Assembly: GCA_003222535.1 (NCBI GenBank)
Contig: QHWJ01000225.1
Span: 1-52,732 of the forward strand
From: Acidobacteriota bacterium
GTDB taxonomy: Bacteria > Acidobacteriota > Vicinamibacteria > Vicinamibacterales > CAVVIG01
Reading direction: 5' to 3'
DNA length: 52,732 bases
Shown here: in pieces, positions 26,132 to 36,030 of the stretch
Position numbering within the stretch: position 1 is the stretch's first letter
Layout: each line of letters begins with the position of its first letter
Translations under genes and position numbers: made by a program
The notes under the pieces: model-generated
What the model saw: the letters and a program-made list of their open reading frames with translations, nothing else
Told to the model about the DNA's origin: nothing
Databases searched by the model: none

Positions 26132-27435
26132 AAATCGCATTCGTCATCCAGCGATACGGCGCGGAAGTCCTCGGCGGATCGGAGCACCTGTGCCGTCTGG
26201 TCGCCGAGCGCCTCTCCGGCAATCACGACGTGGAGGTGCTGACCAGCTGTGCGCGCGATTACGTCACCTGGAAGAACGAGTACCCTGAGGGCGCCGACCG
26301 CATTCGAAGCGTGACCGTACGCCGTTTCGCCAGCGCGGGTACCCGCGATATCACGGCGTTCAACACATACTCGGACTGGATTTTCAGCAACCCGCACAGC
26401 CGCGCCGACGAAATGGAATGGCTGAAGCAGCAGGGCCCCTGGTGCCCCGGGCTGATCGAATACCTCCGGCGCCAGCAGCAGCAGTATGACGCCCTCGTCT
26501 TCTTCACGTATCTCTATGCGCCGACGGTGCTCGGCCTGGAGATCGCGCCCGCACGCAGCATCCTGGTCTCGACCGCGCACGACGAGCCGGCCATCCGCCT
26601 GGAGATCTTCAAGGACGTCTTCAGAACGCCGGCCGCGCTCTGCTACCTGACTGAAAGCGAACAACGGTTCGTGCAGCTGCAGTTTCCCGAGCGGCCGTTG
26701 CTCGAAGAGGTCGTGGGCGTCGGCATCGACCTTCCGCACCAGCAGCCGTACCCGCGCATGCCGGCGGCGCCGGACGAGGACCAGACCGCCGACGCCGCCG
26801 GCACGGAGAGCACCGACCCCGCGGGCGCCCGATCCGATGAGGACGGACCGTCACGGGAATTTCCGTCGCATCTCGTCGCGCGCGGCGCCGTGTTCCGGCG
26901 GCGGCACAGGCTCTACGGCCCGATGCTGCTGTACGGCGGCCGGATCGATCCGGGCAAGGGATGCGAAGAGCTGATTCAGTACTTCGGCGAGTACGTGAAA
27001 GAGGGCGGCGATGCCACGCTCGTGCTGATGGGCGTCAAGCTGATGTCGCTGCCCGAGGATCCGTTCATCCGCTTCGCCGGGCTGCTCTCGGATCGCGAGC
27101 GGCTGCAGGCCCTCGAAGCCGCGACGGTCGTCGCCTGCCCCTCTCCCTACGAGAGCCTCTCGCTGCTGGCGCTCGAATCGCTCTCCGTCGGCACGCCCAT
27201 CCTCGCCAACGCGCGCAGCGCCGTGCTGGTCGAGCACTGCGTGCGCAGCAACGGCGGCCTGTATTACGCGGACCGCGACGAGTTCGTGGAATGTCTCAAG
27301 CTGCTCGTTGCCGACGAGCAGCTGCGCGCCGCACTCGGAGGGAACGGCCGCGAGTACGTGCGCAGGAGCTATCGCTGGGACGTCGTGCTCGGCACATACG
27401 AGCGGCTGTTCGCGAAGATCCGGAACGCCCGGTGA
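26128..27435 (+). CDS. GT4-like glycosyltransferase, type A copy 2, with a low-complexity insert
   Basis: A 435-residue GT-B enzyme paralogous to 22504-23790, with IQRYGAEVLGGSEHLCRL at the N-terminus, GGRIDPGKGCEELIQYF (about 270) and YESLSLLALESLSVGTPILA (about 340). Between the two lobes lies about 50 residues of Ala/Asp/Pro-rich insert (PRMPAAPDEDQTADAAGTES and on) absent from the type A partner. The GTG start overlaps the preceding stop. It is the last gene of the operon and converges on the NtrC-type gene, with a hairpin-forming array between them. Confidence 0.86.
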   Translation: MKIAFVIQRYGAEVLGGSEHLCRLVAERLSGNHDVEVLTSCARDYVTWKNEYPEGADRIRSVTVRRFASAGTRDITAFNTYSDWIFSNPHSRADEMEWLKQQGPWCPGLIEYLRRQQQQYDALVFFTYLYAPTVLGLEIAPARSILVSTAHDEPAIRLEIFKDVFRTPAALCYLTESEQRFVQLQFPERPLLEEVVGVGIDLPHQQPYPRMPAAPDEDQTADAAGTESTDPAGARSDEDGPSREFPSHLVARGAVFRRRHRLYGPMLLYGGRIDPGKGCEELIQYFGEYVKEGGDATLVLMGVKLMSLPEDPFIRFAGLLSDRERLQALEAATVVACPSPYESLSLLALESLSVGTPILANARSAVLVEHCVRSNGGLYYADRDEFVECLKLLVADEQLRAALGGNGREYVRRSYRWDVVLGTYERLFAKIRNAR

Positions 27436-27523
27436 ACTGGTAATTGGATAATCGGGTGATCGGGTCATCGATTGGAGATTGGCAGTCAATCCTCAATCAA
27501 TTACTCGATTACTCGATTACCAG
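27436..27523. repeat. Inverted 8-base array between convergent genes, possible two-way terminator
   Basis: Two arms (27437-27463 and 27497-27523) are inverted copies at about 20 of 27 positions, made of 8-base units such as GTAATCGA and ATAATCGG. The spacer is 33 bases. Lying between a plus-strand and a minus-strand gene end, the hairpin could stop transcription in either direction, although no T-tract follows. Confidence 0.8.
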
Positions 27524-27535
27524 ACTTGCTTGTCG

Positions 27536-29053
27536 TTACTTGTCGTCGAAAGCGACGGCGGGCGTGAGTGGCCCGGCGATGCTCGAGGGGGCGGGAAGCC
27601 CCTCCCGGGACGCCTGTGCTGGCGCCGCGGCCGGCTCGGTTCCGTTCCCGTTCATCGTCCGCTTCCGCCGCGGCCGGATCTCGTACCGCTTGATCATCTC
27701 GTTCAGCGTGGTCGGCTTGATGTGCAGGAGCTCGGCCGCGCGTTTCTGGACGCCGCCCGCGGCCTCGAGCGTCGATTCGATCAGGCGTTTCTCGAAGTCG
27801 GTGATGACGTCCTTGAACGAGATGCCCTCGGGAGGCACCACGAACTGCGGCATCTGGAAATTCGGCGTCTTGCGGACGTGGTCCGGGATCAGCTCGACGC
27901 CGATACGCGGACCGGACGTGAGCACGACGGCGCGCTCGATGACGTTCTCGAGCTCGCGCACGTTGCCCGGCCAGTCGTACTCCGTCAGCAGGTCCAGCGC
28001 GTCAGGCGTCAGATCGAGGCCCGTCTTCCTGTTTTCCTCGCCGTATTTTTCGAGGAAGAGGTGAACGAGCAGCGGCACGTCGTCTTTGCGATCGCGCAGG
28101 GGCGGCAGTTGAATCGAGATGACGTGCAGCCGGTAGAACAGATCTTCGCGGAACCTGCCCTCCTCCATCATCTGCCGGAGGTCGACGTTGGTCGCCGCGA
28201 TGATGCGCACATCGACCTTGATGGTCTCCATGCCGCCGAGGCGCATGAAGTCGCGCTCCTGGATCACGCGCAGCAGCTTGGCCTGCGTCTCGAGCGGGAC
28301 ATTGCCGATCTCATCGAAGAAGATGCTGCCCTTGTCGGCGAGGTCGAACAGGCCCTTCTTCGGGTAGACGGCGCCGGTGAACGCGCCCCTGACGTGGCCG
28401 AACAGCGTCGATTCGAGGAGATCGGGCGGCAGGTTGCCCGAGTTGACGGTCACAAATGATCGCTCGGAGCGCGATGAGTTCGCGTGAATCGCGCGCGCCA
28501 CGAGCTCCTTGCCGGTGCCGCTCTCGCCCTGAATCAGGATGGTCGAGCGGCTCGGCGCCGCCTGGATGATCAGGTCGAAGACCTGCCGCATCCGCGCGCT
28601 CCTGCCGATGATGTTCGCGAACTTGTGATAGCGCTCCTGAATGTTCTGGCGGAGGTTGCGATTCTCGCTGACGAGGCGGCGGCGCTCCATGGCGTTGCGG
28701 ACCACCACGACCACCTCGTCGTTCTTGAACGGCTTGGTGATGTAATCGAACGCACCCGTCTTCATCGCCTGAATCGCGCTCTCGACCGACGCATACGCGG
28801 TGATGATGATGACGGCCAGGTCGTCGTCGATCCGCCTCAGCTCGTCGAGCGTGGCAATCCCGTCGAGGCCGGGCATCATGATATCGACGATGGCCGCGTC
28901 GAACGGCAGCGCGCGCGCCATCTCGAGCCCTTCGGCGCCCGACGAGGCGACGCGCACGTCGTAGCCCTCCCGCCTGAGCAGCGTCTCGAGAATCTCGCGC
29001 ATGATCTCTTCGTCGTCGACGACGAGAATCGTGCCGTGTCGTGAAGTAGCCAT
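27536..29053 (-). CDS. NtrC-family sigma-54-dependent response regulator
   Basis: A response regulator that activates sigma-54 RNA polymerase. The receiver domain has D12-D13, the phosphoacceptor D57 (IVDIMMPG) and K107. The AAA+ domain has Walker A GESGTGKE (176-183), the sigma-54 contact loop GAFTGA (223-228) and Walker B FFDEIG (245-250). A Fis-type HTH lies near 425-455 (GVQKRAAELLHIKPTTLNEMIKRY). The last 45 residues are Pro/Ala-rich. The ATG at 29053 is preferred over a TTG at 29059 that overlaps the kinase stop. It pairs with the adjacent sensor kinase. The resemblance to PilR-type regulators is only general. Confidence 0.95.
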   Translation of the reverse strand: MATSRHGTILVVDDEEIMREILETLLRREGYDVRVASSGAEGLEMARALPFDAAIVDIMMPGLDGIATLDELRRIDDDLAVIIITAYASVESAIQAMKTGAFDYITKPFKNDEVVVVVRNAMERRRLVSENRNLRQNIQERYHKFANIIGRSARMRQVFDLIIQAAPSRSTILIQGESGTGKELVARAIHANSSRSERSFVTVNSGNLPPDLLESTLFGHVRGAFTGAVYPKKGLFDLADKGSIFFDEIGNVPLETQAKLLRVIQERDFMRLGGMETIKVDVRIIAATNVDLRQMMEEGRFREDLFYRLHVISIQLPPLRDRKDDVPLLVHLFLEKYGEENRKTGLDLTPDALDLLTEYDWPGNVRELENVIERAVVLTSGPRIGVELIPDHVRKTPNFQMPQFVVPPEGISFKDVITDFEKRLIESTLEAAGGVQKRAAELLHIKPTTLNEMIKRYEIRPRRKRTMNGNGTEPAAAPAQASREGLPAPSSIAGPLTPAVAFDDK

Positions 29054-29055
29054 AA

Positions 29056-32022
29056 TCAATTCGCCCGGGCGCTGCGCGCCGCCGCCGGCGCCCCCGGCAA
29101 CGCCAGCTTGAAACGCGTGCCCTGTCCCACCGCACTGTCACAGTGAATCGTGCCGTCGTGCTCGCGGACGATGCCATACGTAATCGACAGGCCCAGGCCC
29201 GTGCCGCGGCCGATGGCCTTGGTCGTGAAGAAGGGATCGTAGATGCGCGCGATCTGTTCGGACGGAATGCCCGAACCGGTGTCCGCCACTTCGGCGATCA
29301 CGTGATTACCGTCCACGCGCGTCGAGATCGACAGCCATCCCCCCCGCGGCATCGCGTCGCGCGCGTTCAGAAACAGGTTCAGGAACACCTGCTGGAGCTG
29401 GTGCTCGATGCCGAGCACGGGTGCCACCTTCGGCGCCAGCTCGCGCCTGACCTTGATGTTGCCGACTTCGAATTGATGCTCCAGCAGCGAGAGGACGTCC
29501 GTGATGACGGCATTGACGTCCACGTCGATCCGCTCGCTTGACGCCGTGGCCGGACGGGACAGGTTCAGCAGGCCGTTCACGATCTTGGCGGCGCGGAAGG
29601 TCTGACGCTCGATCTTCTCGAGCAGGACGGTCTTCGGGTCGCGCGGATCGGCGCCCTCGAGCAGCATCTGGGTGAAGCTCGAAATCCCGGTGAGCGGGGT
29701 GTTGACCTCATGAGCCACTCCGGCGGCGAGGACGCCGATCGACGCCATCTTCTCGGAAATCTGCAGCTGCTCTTCCAGCCGCACGCGGTCGGTGATGTCT
29801 TCGATGAGCAGCAGCGTGCCGCCCATGACGGCATCGTCGCCCGACGCGTTCTGCAGGGGCACTTCGGTGGCGTTCACGAGCAGGCGCGCGGTGCCGCGAT
29901 CGCCGGATGACAACGGCACCCGCGACAGCGTGGCGCCGAATGGATATTCCTGCCGCGCGGCCCTGAGGGCCTCGACGAACGGCGCGTCGAAGATGTCACC
30001 CAGCAGGCGACCGATCGCCGCCCCGCGCGCCACGCCGTAGAACCCTTCGAGCGCCCGGTTCCAGCGCACGATCCGCTCGTCCCCGTCGAACACCACGAGC
30101 CCGTCGTCCAGCGATTCGAGGATGTTTTCGTTGAACTCGCGCATACGCCCGAGCTCTTCGGCCTTCAGATGGAGCTGGCGATACAGACGGCCGTTCTCGA
30201 TCGCCGTCGCCACCTGACCGGCCACCGCCGTCAGCAGACCGAGATCCTCGCTGTTGAACGGTTCGTCGGTTTCCTTTCGGCCGAGCGCGAGCACGGCGAT
30301 GGCGCGCCCCTCGAAGACGCAGGGCACGAAGTAGTACGTGCCGGCGTCCCGCCAGAATTCCACTTCTTCGGCGACGAACCGCGCGCCCGCGATCGGATCG
30401 TCGAGTGCGACCGTATGTCCGCCGTCCAGACGCCCCAGCATCGACGAGGATCGCAAGAGGCGCGGCACCGGTTGCGCGAACCCGTAGTGGCCAATCGAGC
30501 TGAAATCACCCGACTGCTCGTCGGCCAGCATCAGCGCCATCCGGTCCACGACGAGCGTTTCGACGATGCGCGCGACGAGCCGCTGGCTGAGACGGACGAC
30601 GTCGAGGTCGGTGTTCAAGTCGCGCGCGAAGGCGACGAGCGCGCGGCGGTAGTCGTAGCGATCGCGGTAGAACACGCGGTCGAGCGCGTTCTGGACGGCC
30701 TCCTTCACCGGCCGCGCGAGGAGCACGACAACCAGCGTCGCAAGCAGCGCGATAATCCAGTTGTGGTCGTCGGCGTCGCTGACGAACACAAAACCGGTGA
30801 CCTGGCGGATGCCGGCATACAGCACGACGCTCGCCGCCAGGAACGCCGTGTAGGCCAGCCCGCGCTTCACGATCACCTCGACGTCGCGCAAACGGTACCG
30901 GACGATGGCCGACGCGAAGGTCAGCGGCACGAGCAGGAGCAGGATCGCCGTGAGCTGCAACTTGACCGGCGGGTTGACGCCAAGCGCCCAGGGCAGCGCA
31001 TACCCGAACGCAAACGGCCCGACGCCGAGCGCCGTGCCCCACGCGATCCAACGCAACTGCCGCCGCGCCGTGACGGACGTGATCTCTCGAAACGCGCGCA
31101 CGAGCACGCCGAGCGCGGCGGCCGCGCAGATGAACAGGTAGATCGGCTCGGCCCGATCGAGCATGTCGACCAGCCGTGAAAACATCGGGCCTTGCATCGT
31201 TCCCTGCGAGCCGCGCACGATCGCGACGACGCGCACCGAGCCGAGCCCCAGCGCCGGCAGATACATCAGCGGCACCAGAGCGCCCCTGGCCCGAACCCCG
31301 TCGCCGGGCCGCTCCGGGAACACCATCGTGAAATGAAGCAGCAGCGGAGGGAGCAGGGCAAAGGCGATGGCGTCGCCCCAGTAGAACACCCAGTCGAGCC
31401 GATCGAAGGGGCCGTTGAACTGAAATGTGAAGACGCCGAAAAACGCGACGCAGATCCAGAAGAAATGCAGCGTCGCCTGGTCCAGCGGGCGTCGCAGCCG
31501 CACGGATGCGCCGACGAGCAGCGTGAAGAGGCCTACCGCCGCCAGCACCGGATACATGGAGGCGCCGCGCGGCGCCGGCGACAGAGCAATCTCGAGCGCC
31601 TGCCGTGTTCCGAGCCGCAGGAGCATGTAGTCGAGGCGGGTGCCCTTGTGACCGCGATGCTGATACTCGATGACGTCGGCCCGTGTCCGCACGGGCGAGC
31701 GGTTCACGGCGAGCAGCACATCGCCGGGCTGAAGGCCGGCGGACGCGGCCGCTGATCCGGCCGCCACCTCGATGGCAGTCACGCCTTCGGCCCGGTTCCC
31801 CCACAGGACACCGTCCTCGACCTCGTGCCACCGTGAGCTCATCGCCGCGTTCACGGCACCGAGCGTGATGAGGACGGCGACCACCATCAGGGCGAACGCA
31901 GATCGCCCCCAGACGAGCCATCGGGCTTCGACGGGCACGGCGTGGTTCGGCGCGGAGTCGGGCATGGCTTGCTTCGTCAAGTCCGGAGACACTTCGCCGT
32001 CGCTCGACGTAGCAAAGCTCAT
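29056..32022 (-). CDS. Membrane sensor histidine kinase with PDZ, GAF and PAS domains
   Basis: A 988-residue kinase. Domains in order: short N-terminal tail, one TM (about 40-60), a PDZ-like domain ([31 protein letters not shown], about 80-150), a multi-TM block (about 155-440), GAF (about 470-620), PAS (about 640-750), HisKA with His771 in VAHEVNTPL, and HATPase with [10 protein letters not shown] and [10 protein letters not shown]. The ATG at 32022 has GGAGG eight bases upstream. A longer frame to 32097 lacks such a site. The PDZ domain between TM segments suggests sensing of an exported or misfolded peptide. It is co-transcribed with the NtrC-type gene. Confidence 0.92.
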   Translation of the reverse strand: MSFATSSDGEVSPDLTKQAMPDSAPNHAVPVEARWLVWGRSAFALMVVAVLITLGAVNAAMSSRWHEVEDGVLWGNRAEGVTAIEVAAGSAAASAGLQPGDVLLAVNRSPVRTRADVIEYQHRGHKGTRLDYMLLRLGTRQALEIALSPAPRGASMYPVLAAVGLFTLLVGASVRLRRPLDQATLHFFWICVAFFGVFTFQFNGPFDRLDWVFYWGDAIAFALLPPLLLHFTMVFPERPGDGVRARGALVPLMYLPALGLGSVRVVAIVRGSQGTMQGPMFSRLVDMLDRAEPIYLFICAAAALGVLVRAFREITSVTARRQLRWIAWGTALGVGPFAFGYALPWALGVNPPVKLQLTAILLLLVPLTFASAIVRYRLRDVEVIVKRGLAYTAFLAASVVLYAGIRQVTGFVFVSDADDHNWIIALLATLVVVLLARPVKEAVQNALDRVFYRDRYDYRRALVAFARDLNTDLDVVRLSQRLVARIVETLVVDRMALMLADEQSGDFSSIGHYGFAQPVPRLLRSSSMLGRLDGGHTVALDDPIAGARFVAEEVEFWRDAGTYYFVPCVFEGRAIAVLALGRKETDEPFNSEDLGLLTAVAGQVATAIENGRLYRQLHLKAEELGRMREFNENILESLDDGLVVFDGDERIVRWNRALEGFYGVARGAAIGRLLGDIFDAPFVEALRAARQEYPFGATLSRVPLSSGDRGTARLLVNATEVPLQNASGDDAVMGGTLLLIEDITDRVRLEEQLQISEKMASIGVLAAGVAHEVNTPLTGISSFTQMLLEGADPRDPKTVLLEKIERQTFRAAKIVNGLLNLSRPATASSERIDVDVNAVITDVLSLLEHQFEVGNIKVRRELAPKVAPVLGIEHQLQQVFLNLFLNARDAMPRGGWLSISTRVDGNHVIAEVADTGSGIPSEQIARIYDPFFTTKAIGRGTGLGLSITYGIVREHDGTIHCDSAVGQGTRFKLALPGAPAAARSARAN

Positions 32023-32172
32023 ACCTTGAGCCTCCGGCCGGCACAACCACGTAAAGTGCTGAAAAAATATAGATTTCTCGTTAAACGACCGGTGCAAAAA
32101 ACGACCGTCGCTCCAAAAATTCGAAGTATTACGTTCAATATTATGGATCGGCGGAGGCTGGAGCGGCTGGTT

Positions 32173-34104
32173 TCAAAACTTCAAGGTCAGGCCGCCCACG
32201 ATCCGCTTGGGCGGCCGAACGACGAGCAGTTCGTCGTAAATCGACTGGTCGCTGGCCGTCTCTCGAAAGAAGTTGCGGACCGCGACCAGCATTTCCCATT
32301 TCGCGTTGCTGAAGTCCATGAAGGGCAGCGACTGCCGCACCTGCACGTCGAACCGCGAGTCGATCGCCGGCGGCGGCGTCGCGGCCGCCAGGTGTGCGAA
32401 CGCGTTGCTGACGCGATAGAGGACCACGACGCGCGTCGAGGTTTCCGGTACTTCGGTCTCGAACGAGGTGGCGAGGTCGTGAATGTGTTCCGGGTCGACG
32501 CGAGCGACCGACGGCGCCAGCACCAACAGGTACCCGAGGTTGTCGATCGAGCTCACGTGCGCGCGCGTCACTGAATATTCCACGGACCCATGCATGCGGC
32601 CGGCAATCGCGGCGCGGATGCCGGCGCTGAGCCCCGACGCATCGACGTCGCCGACGTTGCTGAGGAAATAATGGCCGAGGGCCGCCGGTGCGGCGCCGGG
32701 CGTGTTGACGCCGAAGAGCGTGACGAGCTGATCGCCCACACGCTGCCGAAACGCACGCACCAACACCGTTGCCGACGCAAGGTCGTGTTCGACCTCGAGC
32801 TCCACATGGTTCGTCCGCTCCGCTTCGAGCGGACGCCCGGTCAGGATCGAGGAGAAGGTCCGCTGTGGCGGCAGCCAGATGCCGGTGTCCATGCGGGGCA
32901 TGAACTCTTCCGCGCCGGGCGCAACCGCGCGGCTCGACACCATCGTGCTGACGCGGAAGTGCTCGGCGGGCGCAATTGTCAGCGCCACGCGCGGGCTGAT
33001 GAGGCTGCCGCGCTCCAGATAATCGTACCGCGCGTAGCGGCCACCGTAGGTCAACGTCAGGAGAGGCGAGATCGAGAACGTATCGAACCCGTAGAGCGCG
33101 CCCGCGTTTCGGCTCCCATCGGTCGCGTATCTGAGCGCGGCGAAGTTGCCACCTTCGTACCGCTGCTTGCTGTAGGACAGGCCGATATCGTAGCGGTGCC
33201 GCGCCGGCGCGCGGGTCGTGTACTCGCCGGCGACGATCCAGGACGCGATGTCGCCCTGCGTCAGCGCCGCGCGCGCGGTCCAGTCGGCATGCTCGCCGAC
33301 CGGCGCGCCCAACGCGAGGTAGGCCGTGTTGTGGGAGAAATTGTCCGTCGTGAACAGCTGCTGCGGCGTGTCGAAGGAGCCGGTCGTCAGCAGGTTGACT
33401 TGACCCGAGAATGGCGTCCCGGCGAAAAAATTCGCGGCGACGCGCGCGGCCGACCCGCCGCTCCGCCCGAAGAAGGACGGGGCGTCGAACCGGTTGGTGT
33501 CGACCGGCGCGTCACCCGCGAGGATGTCCTCAGGGAGCGTCGCGTCCTTCAGAACCGCGCGGCGTGCATGACGCAGTCTCCAGGCGATCTCTCCGTGATC
33601 GTCGTTCACCGCCGCGTCCGGCGTGCCGCCGGCGCCGACCGTTTCTGTGGCAGGCGCAGGCGTCTCCGGCGCGGCGCCTGTCCCGGCTTCCAGGATCGGA
33701 GACGACGAGGCGGTGGTCCCTGTGTTGGCGCGACGAAGCGCGATCGATGAAGACGCGCGACCGCTCGGTCGGACGTCGACAACCTGGCCGCGCGAGGCGA
33801 CGAATCCGACCAGATGCGCCCGCACGAGGTACGGTCCAGGGGAGAGCGTTCGCAGCTCGAAGCGGCCGCTTCGATCACTGACCGCAATGGCCGTCGACGC
33901 GCCAAGCGCCGAGACCATGGCGCCGACGACCGGCGCTCCCTGTTCGTCCTGAACGATGCCCTGAATCGAACCCGCCGCGATTGACGCGACATGCGCGACC
34001 GGCCGCACCTGCGATGGGCTCTGCGCGCGTGCAAGGGACGGGAAACAGAAAAGGACCAGACTGCCGACGACCGCCGACGCCGTCATCCTGGAACCACTTC
34101 TCAT
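32173..34104 (-). CDS. TonB-receptor-like outer-membrane barrel protein with a carboxypeptidase-regulatory-like domain
   Basis: A 643-residue protein with a signal peptide (VVGSLVLFCFPSLARAQ). Residues about 45-125 form a CarboxypepD_reg-like beta-sandwich (IQGIVQDEQGAPVVGAMVSAL, SGRFELRTLSPGPYLVRA). A Ala/Thr/Pro linker follows, then alternating beta strands to the end, closing with LTLKF, an outer-membrane barrel C-terminus. A classical TonB plug is not obvious, and the protein is shorter than typical TonB-dependent transporters, so its ligand is unknown. GGAG sits upstream of the ATG. About 150 AT-richer bases separate it from the kinase gene; they contain TATATT on the minus strand but no well-spaced -35. 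Confidence 0.78.
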   Translation of the reverse strand: MRSGSRMTASAVVGSLVLFCFPSLARAQSPSQVRPVAHVASIAAGSIQGIVQDEQGAPVVGAMVSALGASTAIAVSDRSGRFELRTLSPGPYLVRAHLVGFVASRGQVVDVRPSGRASSSIALRRANTGTTASSSPILEAGTGAAPETPAPATETVGAGGTPDAAVNDDHGEIAWRLRHARRAVLKDATLPEDILAGDAPVDTNRFDAPSFFGRSGGSAARVAANFFAGTPFSGQVNLLTTGSFDTPQQLFTTDNFSHNTAYLALGAPVGEHADWTARAALTQGDIASWIVAGEYTTRAPARHRYDIGLSYSKQRYEGGNFAALRYATDGSRNAGALYGFDTFSISPLLTLTYGGRYARYDYLERGSLISPRVALTIAPAEHFRVSTMVSSRAVAPGAEEFMPRMDTGIWLPPQRTFSSILTGRPLEAERTNHVELEVEHDLASATVLVRAFRQRVGDQLVTLFGVNTPGAAPAALGHYFLSNVGDVDASGLSAGIRAAIAGRMHGSVEYSVTRAHVSSIDNLGYLLVLAPSVARVDPEHIHDLATSFETEVPETSTRVVVLYRVSNAFAHLAAATPPPAIDSRFDVQVRQSLPFMDFSNAKWEMLVAVRNFFRETASDQSIYDELLVVRPPKRIVGGLTLKF

Positions 34105-34162
34105 GTCTGCTCCGAAGGGCCTCTCACCCGCGGCGTGAGCCGCGGACAGGGCGATGAACGTC

Positions 34163-35251
34163 CTACGCCGGGCTGACAGTGAAGCTGATCTCCCGCGTCA
34201 ACGTCTTGTTCGCGATCTTGTCGGTCACCTTGATCTCGAGCCGGTAGTCGCCCTCGGGGAACGACGCGAGCGGCACGGCCTGGCCGCTTTGGAGCTGGTG
34301 ACCGGCCGCGAGGTCGAACTGCGGCGGCAGCGTCTGCGCGTTCAGGTTCTGCGGATTGGTCTTGTTGAAGAACTTCTCCGGCGCCCCGCTCTGCTTCTGG
34401 TAAAAGTTGTACTCGATGCTGACGTCCGGCTTGTTGTCCTTGTCGACCTTCGGGTTGTAGATCAGCATGAACGTCGACAGCTCGGCCTTCTTCGTGAACC
34501 TGGTGTCGAACGTCGGAAGGATTTCCATCTGGCCGAGCGCGTACGGACGATCGGCCTGCTGCTGCGGCGTGAGCGGAGCCGCAAGTGGATCGATTCGCTG
34601 CGCGATGATCACGGAGCTGGTCGCGAACTCGTTGTTCCAGAAGTCCGGCACCGTGACGGTCTGCCTGATGGCCGAGGTCTTCGGCGCGGGCGCATTCTTC
34701 GGCGGCTTGTCGGGCGTCGGTTCCTTCGCGACGAGATACACATCGTAGGTGCCGGCGGGCACCGTGAACGACCGCGAGATACGCATCGGATTCTGTCCGG
34801 CGGCAAGCGGCACGAAGCTGATGTCCTCGTAGGCGTAATCCGGTTTCTTGGCTTTATCCTTTTCCTTGTCCTTGTCCTTGTCCTTCTTGTCGTCCTTCTT
34901 CTGCCCGGCTGCGGGCTCGACGGCCGGCGCGGCGGCCGCCTTCGACACGACACGCCAGTAGAACGCGACGTTGCCCCCGGCAAGCTTGGAGGGGTCGATT
35001 GAGATCGTGAACGGGACGTATTCCTTGTTGCCCTGGGCCTTCAAGACATCCTCGCGAAGCCACGCGAGCGAGAGGTCGTTGGGCGCGGGCTGTCCGGCCG
35101 TCAGATCGTCGACGATCTTGACGATATTCTGGATTTCCTTCTTCTGCGCCTCATCCTGCTTCTTGTCGTCTTTCTTCTGGGCCAAGAGCGCGATGGAGGA
35201 CGCAAGCACCACAAGGACCACGAGCGCGAACACGCCTCGCCGCTGCTTCAT
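34163..35251 (-). CDS. Exported protein with a charged low-complexity linker, unknown function
   Basis: A 362-residue protein. The ATG at 35251 gives a clean signal peptide (MKQRRGVFALVVLVVLASSIALLAQ) and follows a promoter at 35294-35323. The frame upstream to 35434 crosses that promoter and is not used. After QKKDDKKQDEAQKK comes a folded part with FYWRVVSK. A lysine/aspartate linker (KKDKDKDKEKDKAKK) follows, then beta-rich segments (FTVPAGTYDVYLVAKE, DYRLEIKVTDKIANKTLTREISF) suggestive of Ig-like domains. I do not recognise the family. Similar exported proteins occur in acidobacteria. Confidence 0.75.
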   Translation of the reverse strand: MKQRRGVFALVVLVVLASSIALLAQKKDDKKQDEAQKKEIQNIVKIVDDLTAGQPAPNDLSLAWLREDVLKAQGNKEYVPFTISIDPSKLAGGNVAFYWRVVSKAAAAPAVEPAAGQKKDDKKDKDKDKEKDKAKKPDYAYEDISFVPLAAGQNPMRISRSFTVPAGTYDVYLVAKEPTPDKPPKNAPAPKTSAIRQTVTVPDFWNNEFATSSVIIAQRIDPLAAPLTPQQQADRPYALGQMEILPTFDTRFTKKAELSTFMLIYNPKVDKDNKPDVSIEYNFYQKQSGAPEKFFNKTNPQNLNAQTLPPQFDLAAGHQLQSGQAVPLASFPEGDYRLEIKVTDKIANKTLTREISFTVSPA

Positions 35252-35293
35252 AAAGCCTAGTCTCCCAGGATAGGTGTCAAGCGAACAGTGCCA

Positions 35294-35323
35294 ATCATAG
35301 GCGTCACTTCGGGGCCAAGTCAA
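35294..35323 (-). promoter_or_regulatory. Promoter of the exported-protein gene
   Basis: On the minus strand TTGACT (35323-35318) and TATGAT (35299-35294) are 18 bases apart. Transcription would start near 35287, about 36 bases before the ATG at 35251. Both boxes differ from consensus at one position. Confidence 0.6.
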
Positions 35324-35397
35324 ACCCTTCTGCGGGCAGCACTTCAGGGGCTCTGCACGTTTCTTCGCTGTGCTATCATCCGGCTTTTTGCCCGCCG

Positions 35398-36024
35398 ATG
35401 AAGCTGATCGACGTCTCGGTGCCGCTGGATGCAAGGCTCCCGACGTATCCGGGCAATACGCCGTTCAGCCTCGAACCGGTCAAGCGGATCGCGGGCGGAG
35501 ACAGCTCGAACGTGTCCACACTGCACATGAGCGCGCATACGGGCACTCACGTCGACGCCCCGCGCCATTTTTTCGACGATGGGCCCGGGACCGAGGCGCT
35601 GCCGCTCGATATGCTGATCGGGCGCACACGCGTCATCGAGGTTGCGTCGCGCACGGGCGTCTCAGCCGAAGACCTGAGCGGGGTCGATCTCTCGGCAGAT
35701 GTGCGGCTGCTGATCAAGACGCGGAACTCATTTCTGTGGAGCGTCCCCGATTTCCAGCGGGATTACGTCGGCGTCACGGAATCGGGCGCGAATCACCTCG
35801 TGGCTCACGGCGTGAAAGTCGTCGGCGTCGACTACTTGTCGGTCGAGCAGTTCAAGAAGGCGGGCGCGCCAGCTCATCACGTGCTGCTCGGCGCCGGCAC
35901 GATCGTGATCGAAGGGCTCGATCTGCGCGACGTCGATCCTGGCGTGTACGACATGTATTGCCTGCCCCTTCGGGTCGTCGGTTCCGACGGAGCGCCGGCA
36001 CGCGTCGTACTGCGCATGAGCTGA
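35398..36024 (+). CDS. Cyclase-family metal hydrolase (kynurenine-formamidase-like)
   Basis: A 208-residue protein of the Cyclase family. The metal-binding motif HTGTHVDAPRHF (47-58) is intact, and VDYLSVEQF follows. Members include bacterial arylformamidase (KynB) and other amide or lactone hydrolases, but no other tryptophan-degradation gene is near, so the substrate is uncertain. It starts with ATG, has no clear ribosome site, and ends seven bases before glgC, which suggests one transcript. TATCAT at 35374-35379 may be a -10 box. Confidence 0.85.
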   Translation: MKLIDVSVPLDARLPTYPGNTPFSLEPVKRIAGGDSSNVSTLHMSAHTGTHVDAPRHFFDDGPGTEALPLDMLIGRTRVIEVASRTGVSAEDLSGVDLSADVRLLIKTRNSFLWSVPDFQRDYVGVTESGANHLVAHGVKVVGVDYLSVEQFKKAGAPAHHVLLGAGTIVIEGLDLRDVDPGVYDMYCLPLRVVGSDGAPARVVLRMS

Positions 36025-36030
36025 CCTCGC

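Noticed and set aside
32023-32097. Longer start for the sensor kinase
   Set aside because: The ATG at 32022 has a strong GGAGG. The extension covers AT-rich promoter-like DNA.
32092-32125. Sigma-54 promoter before the sensor kinase
   Set aside because: A GG-GC pair on the minus strand (CGGTCGTTTTTTGCA) is one base short of the required spacing and lacks other consensus bases.
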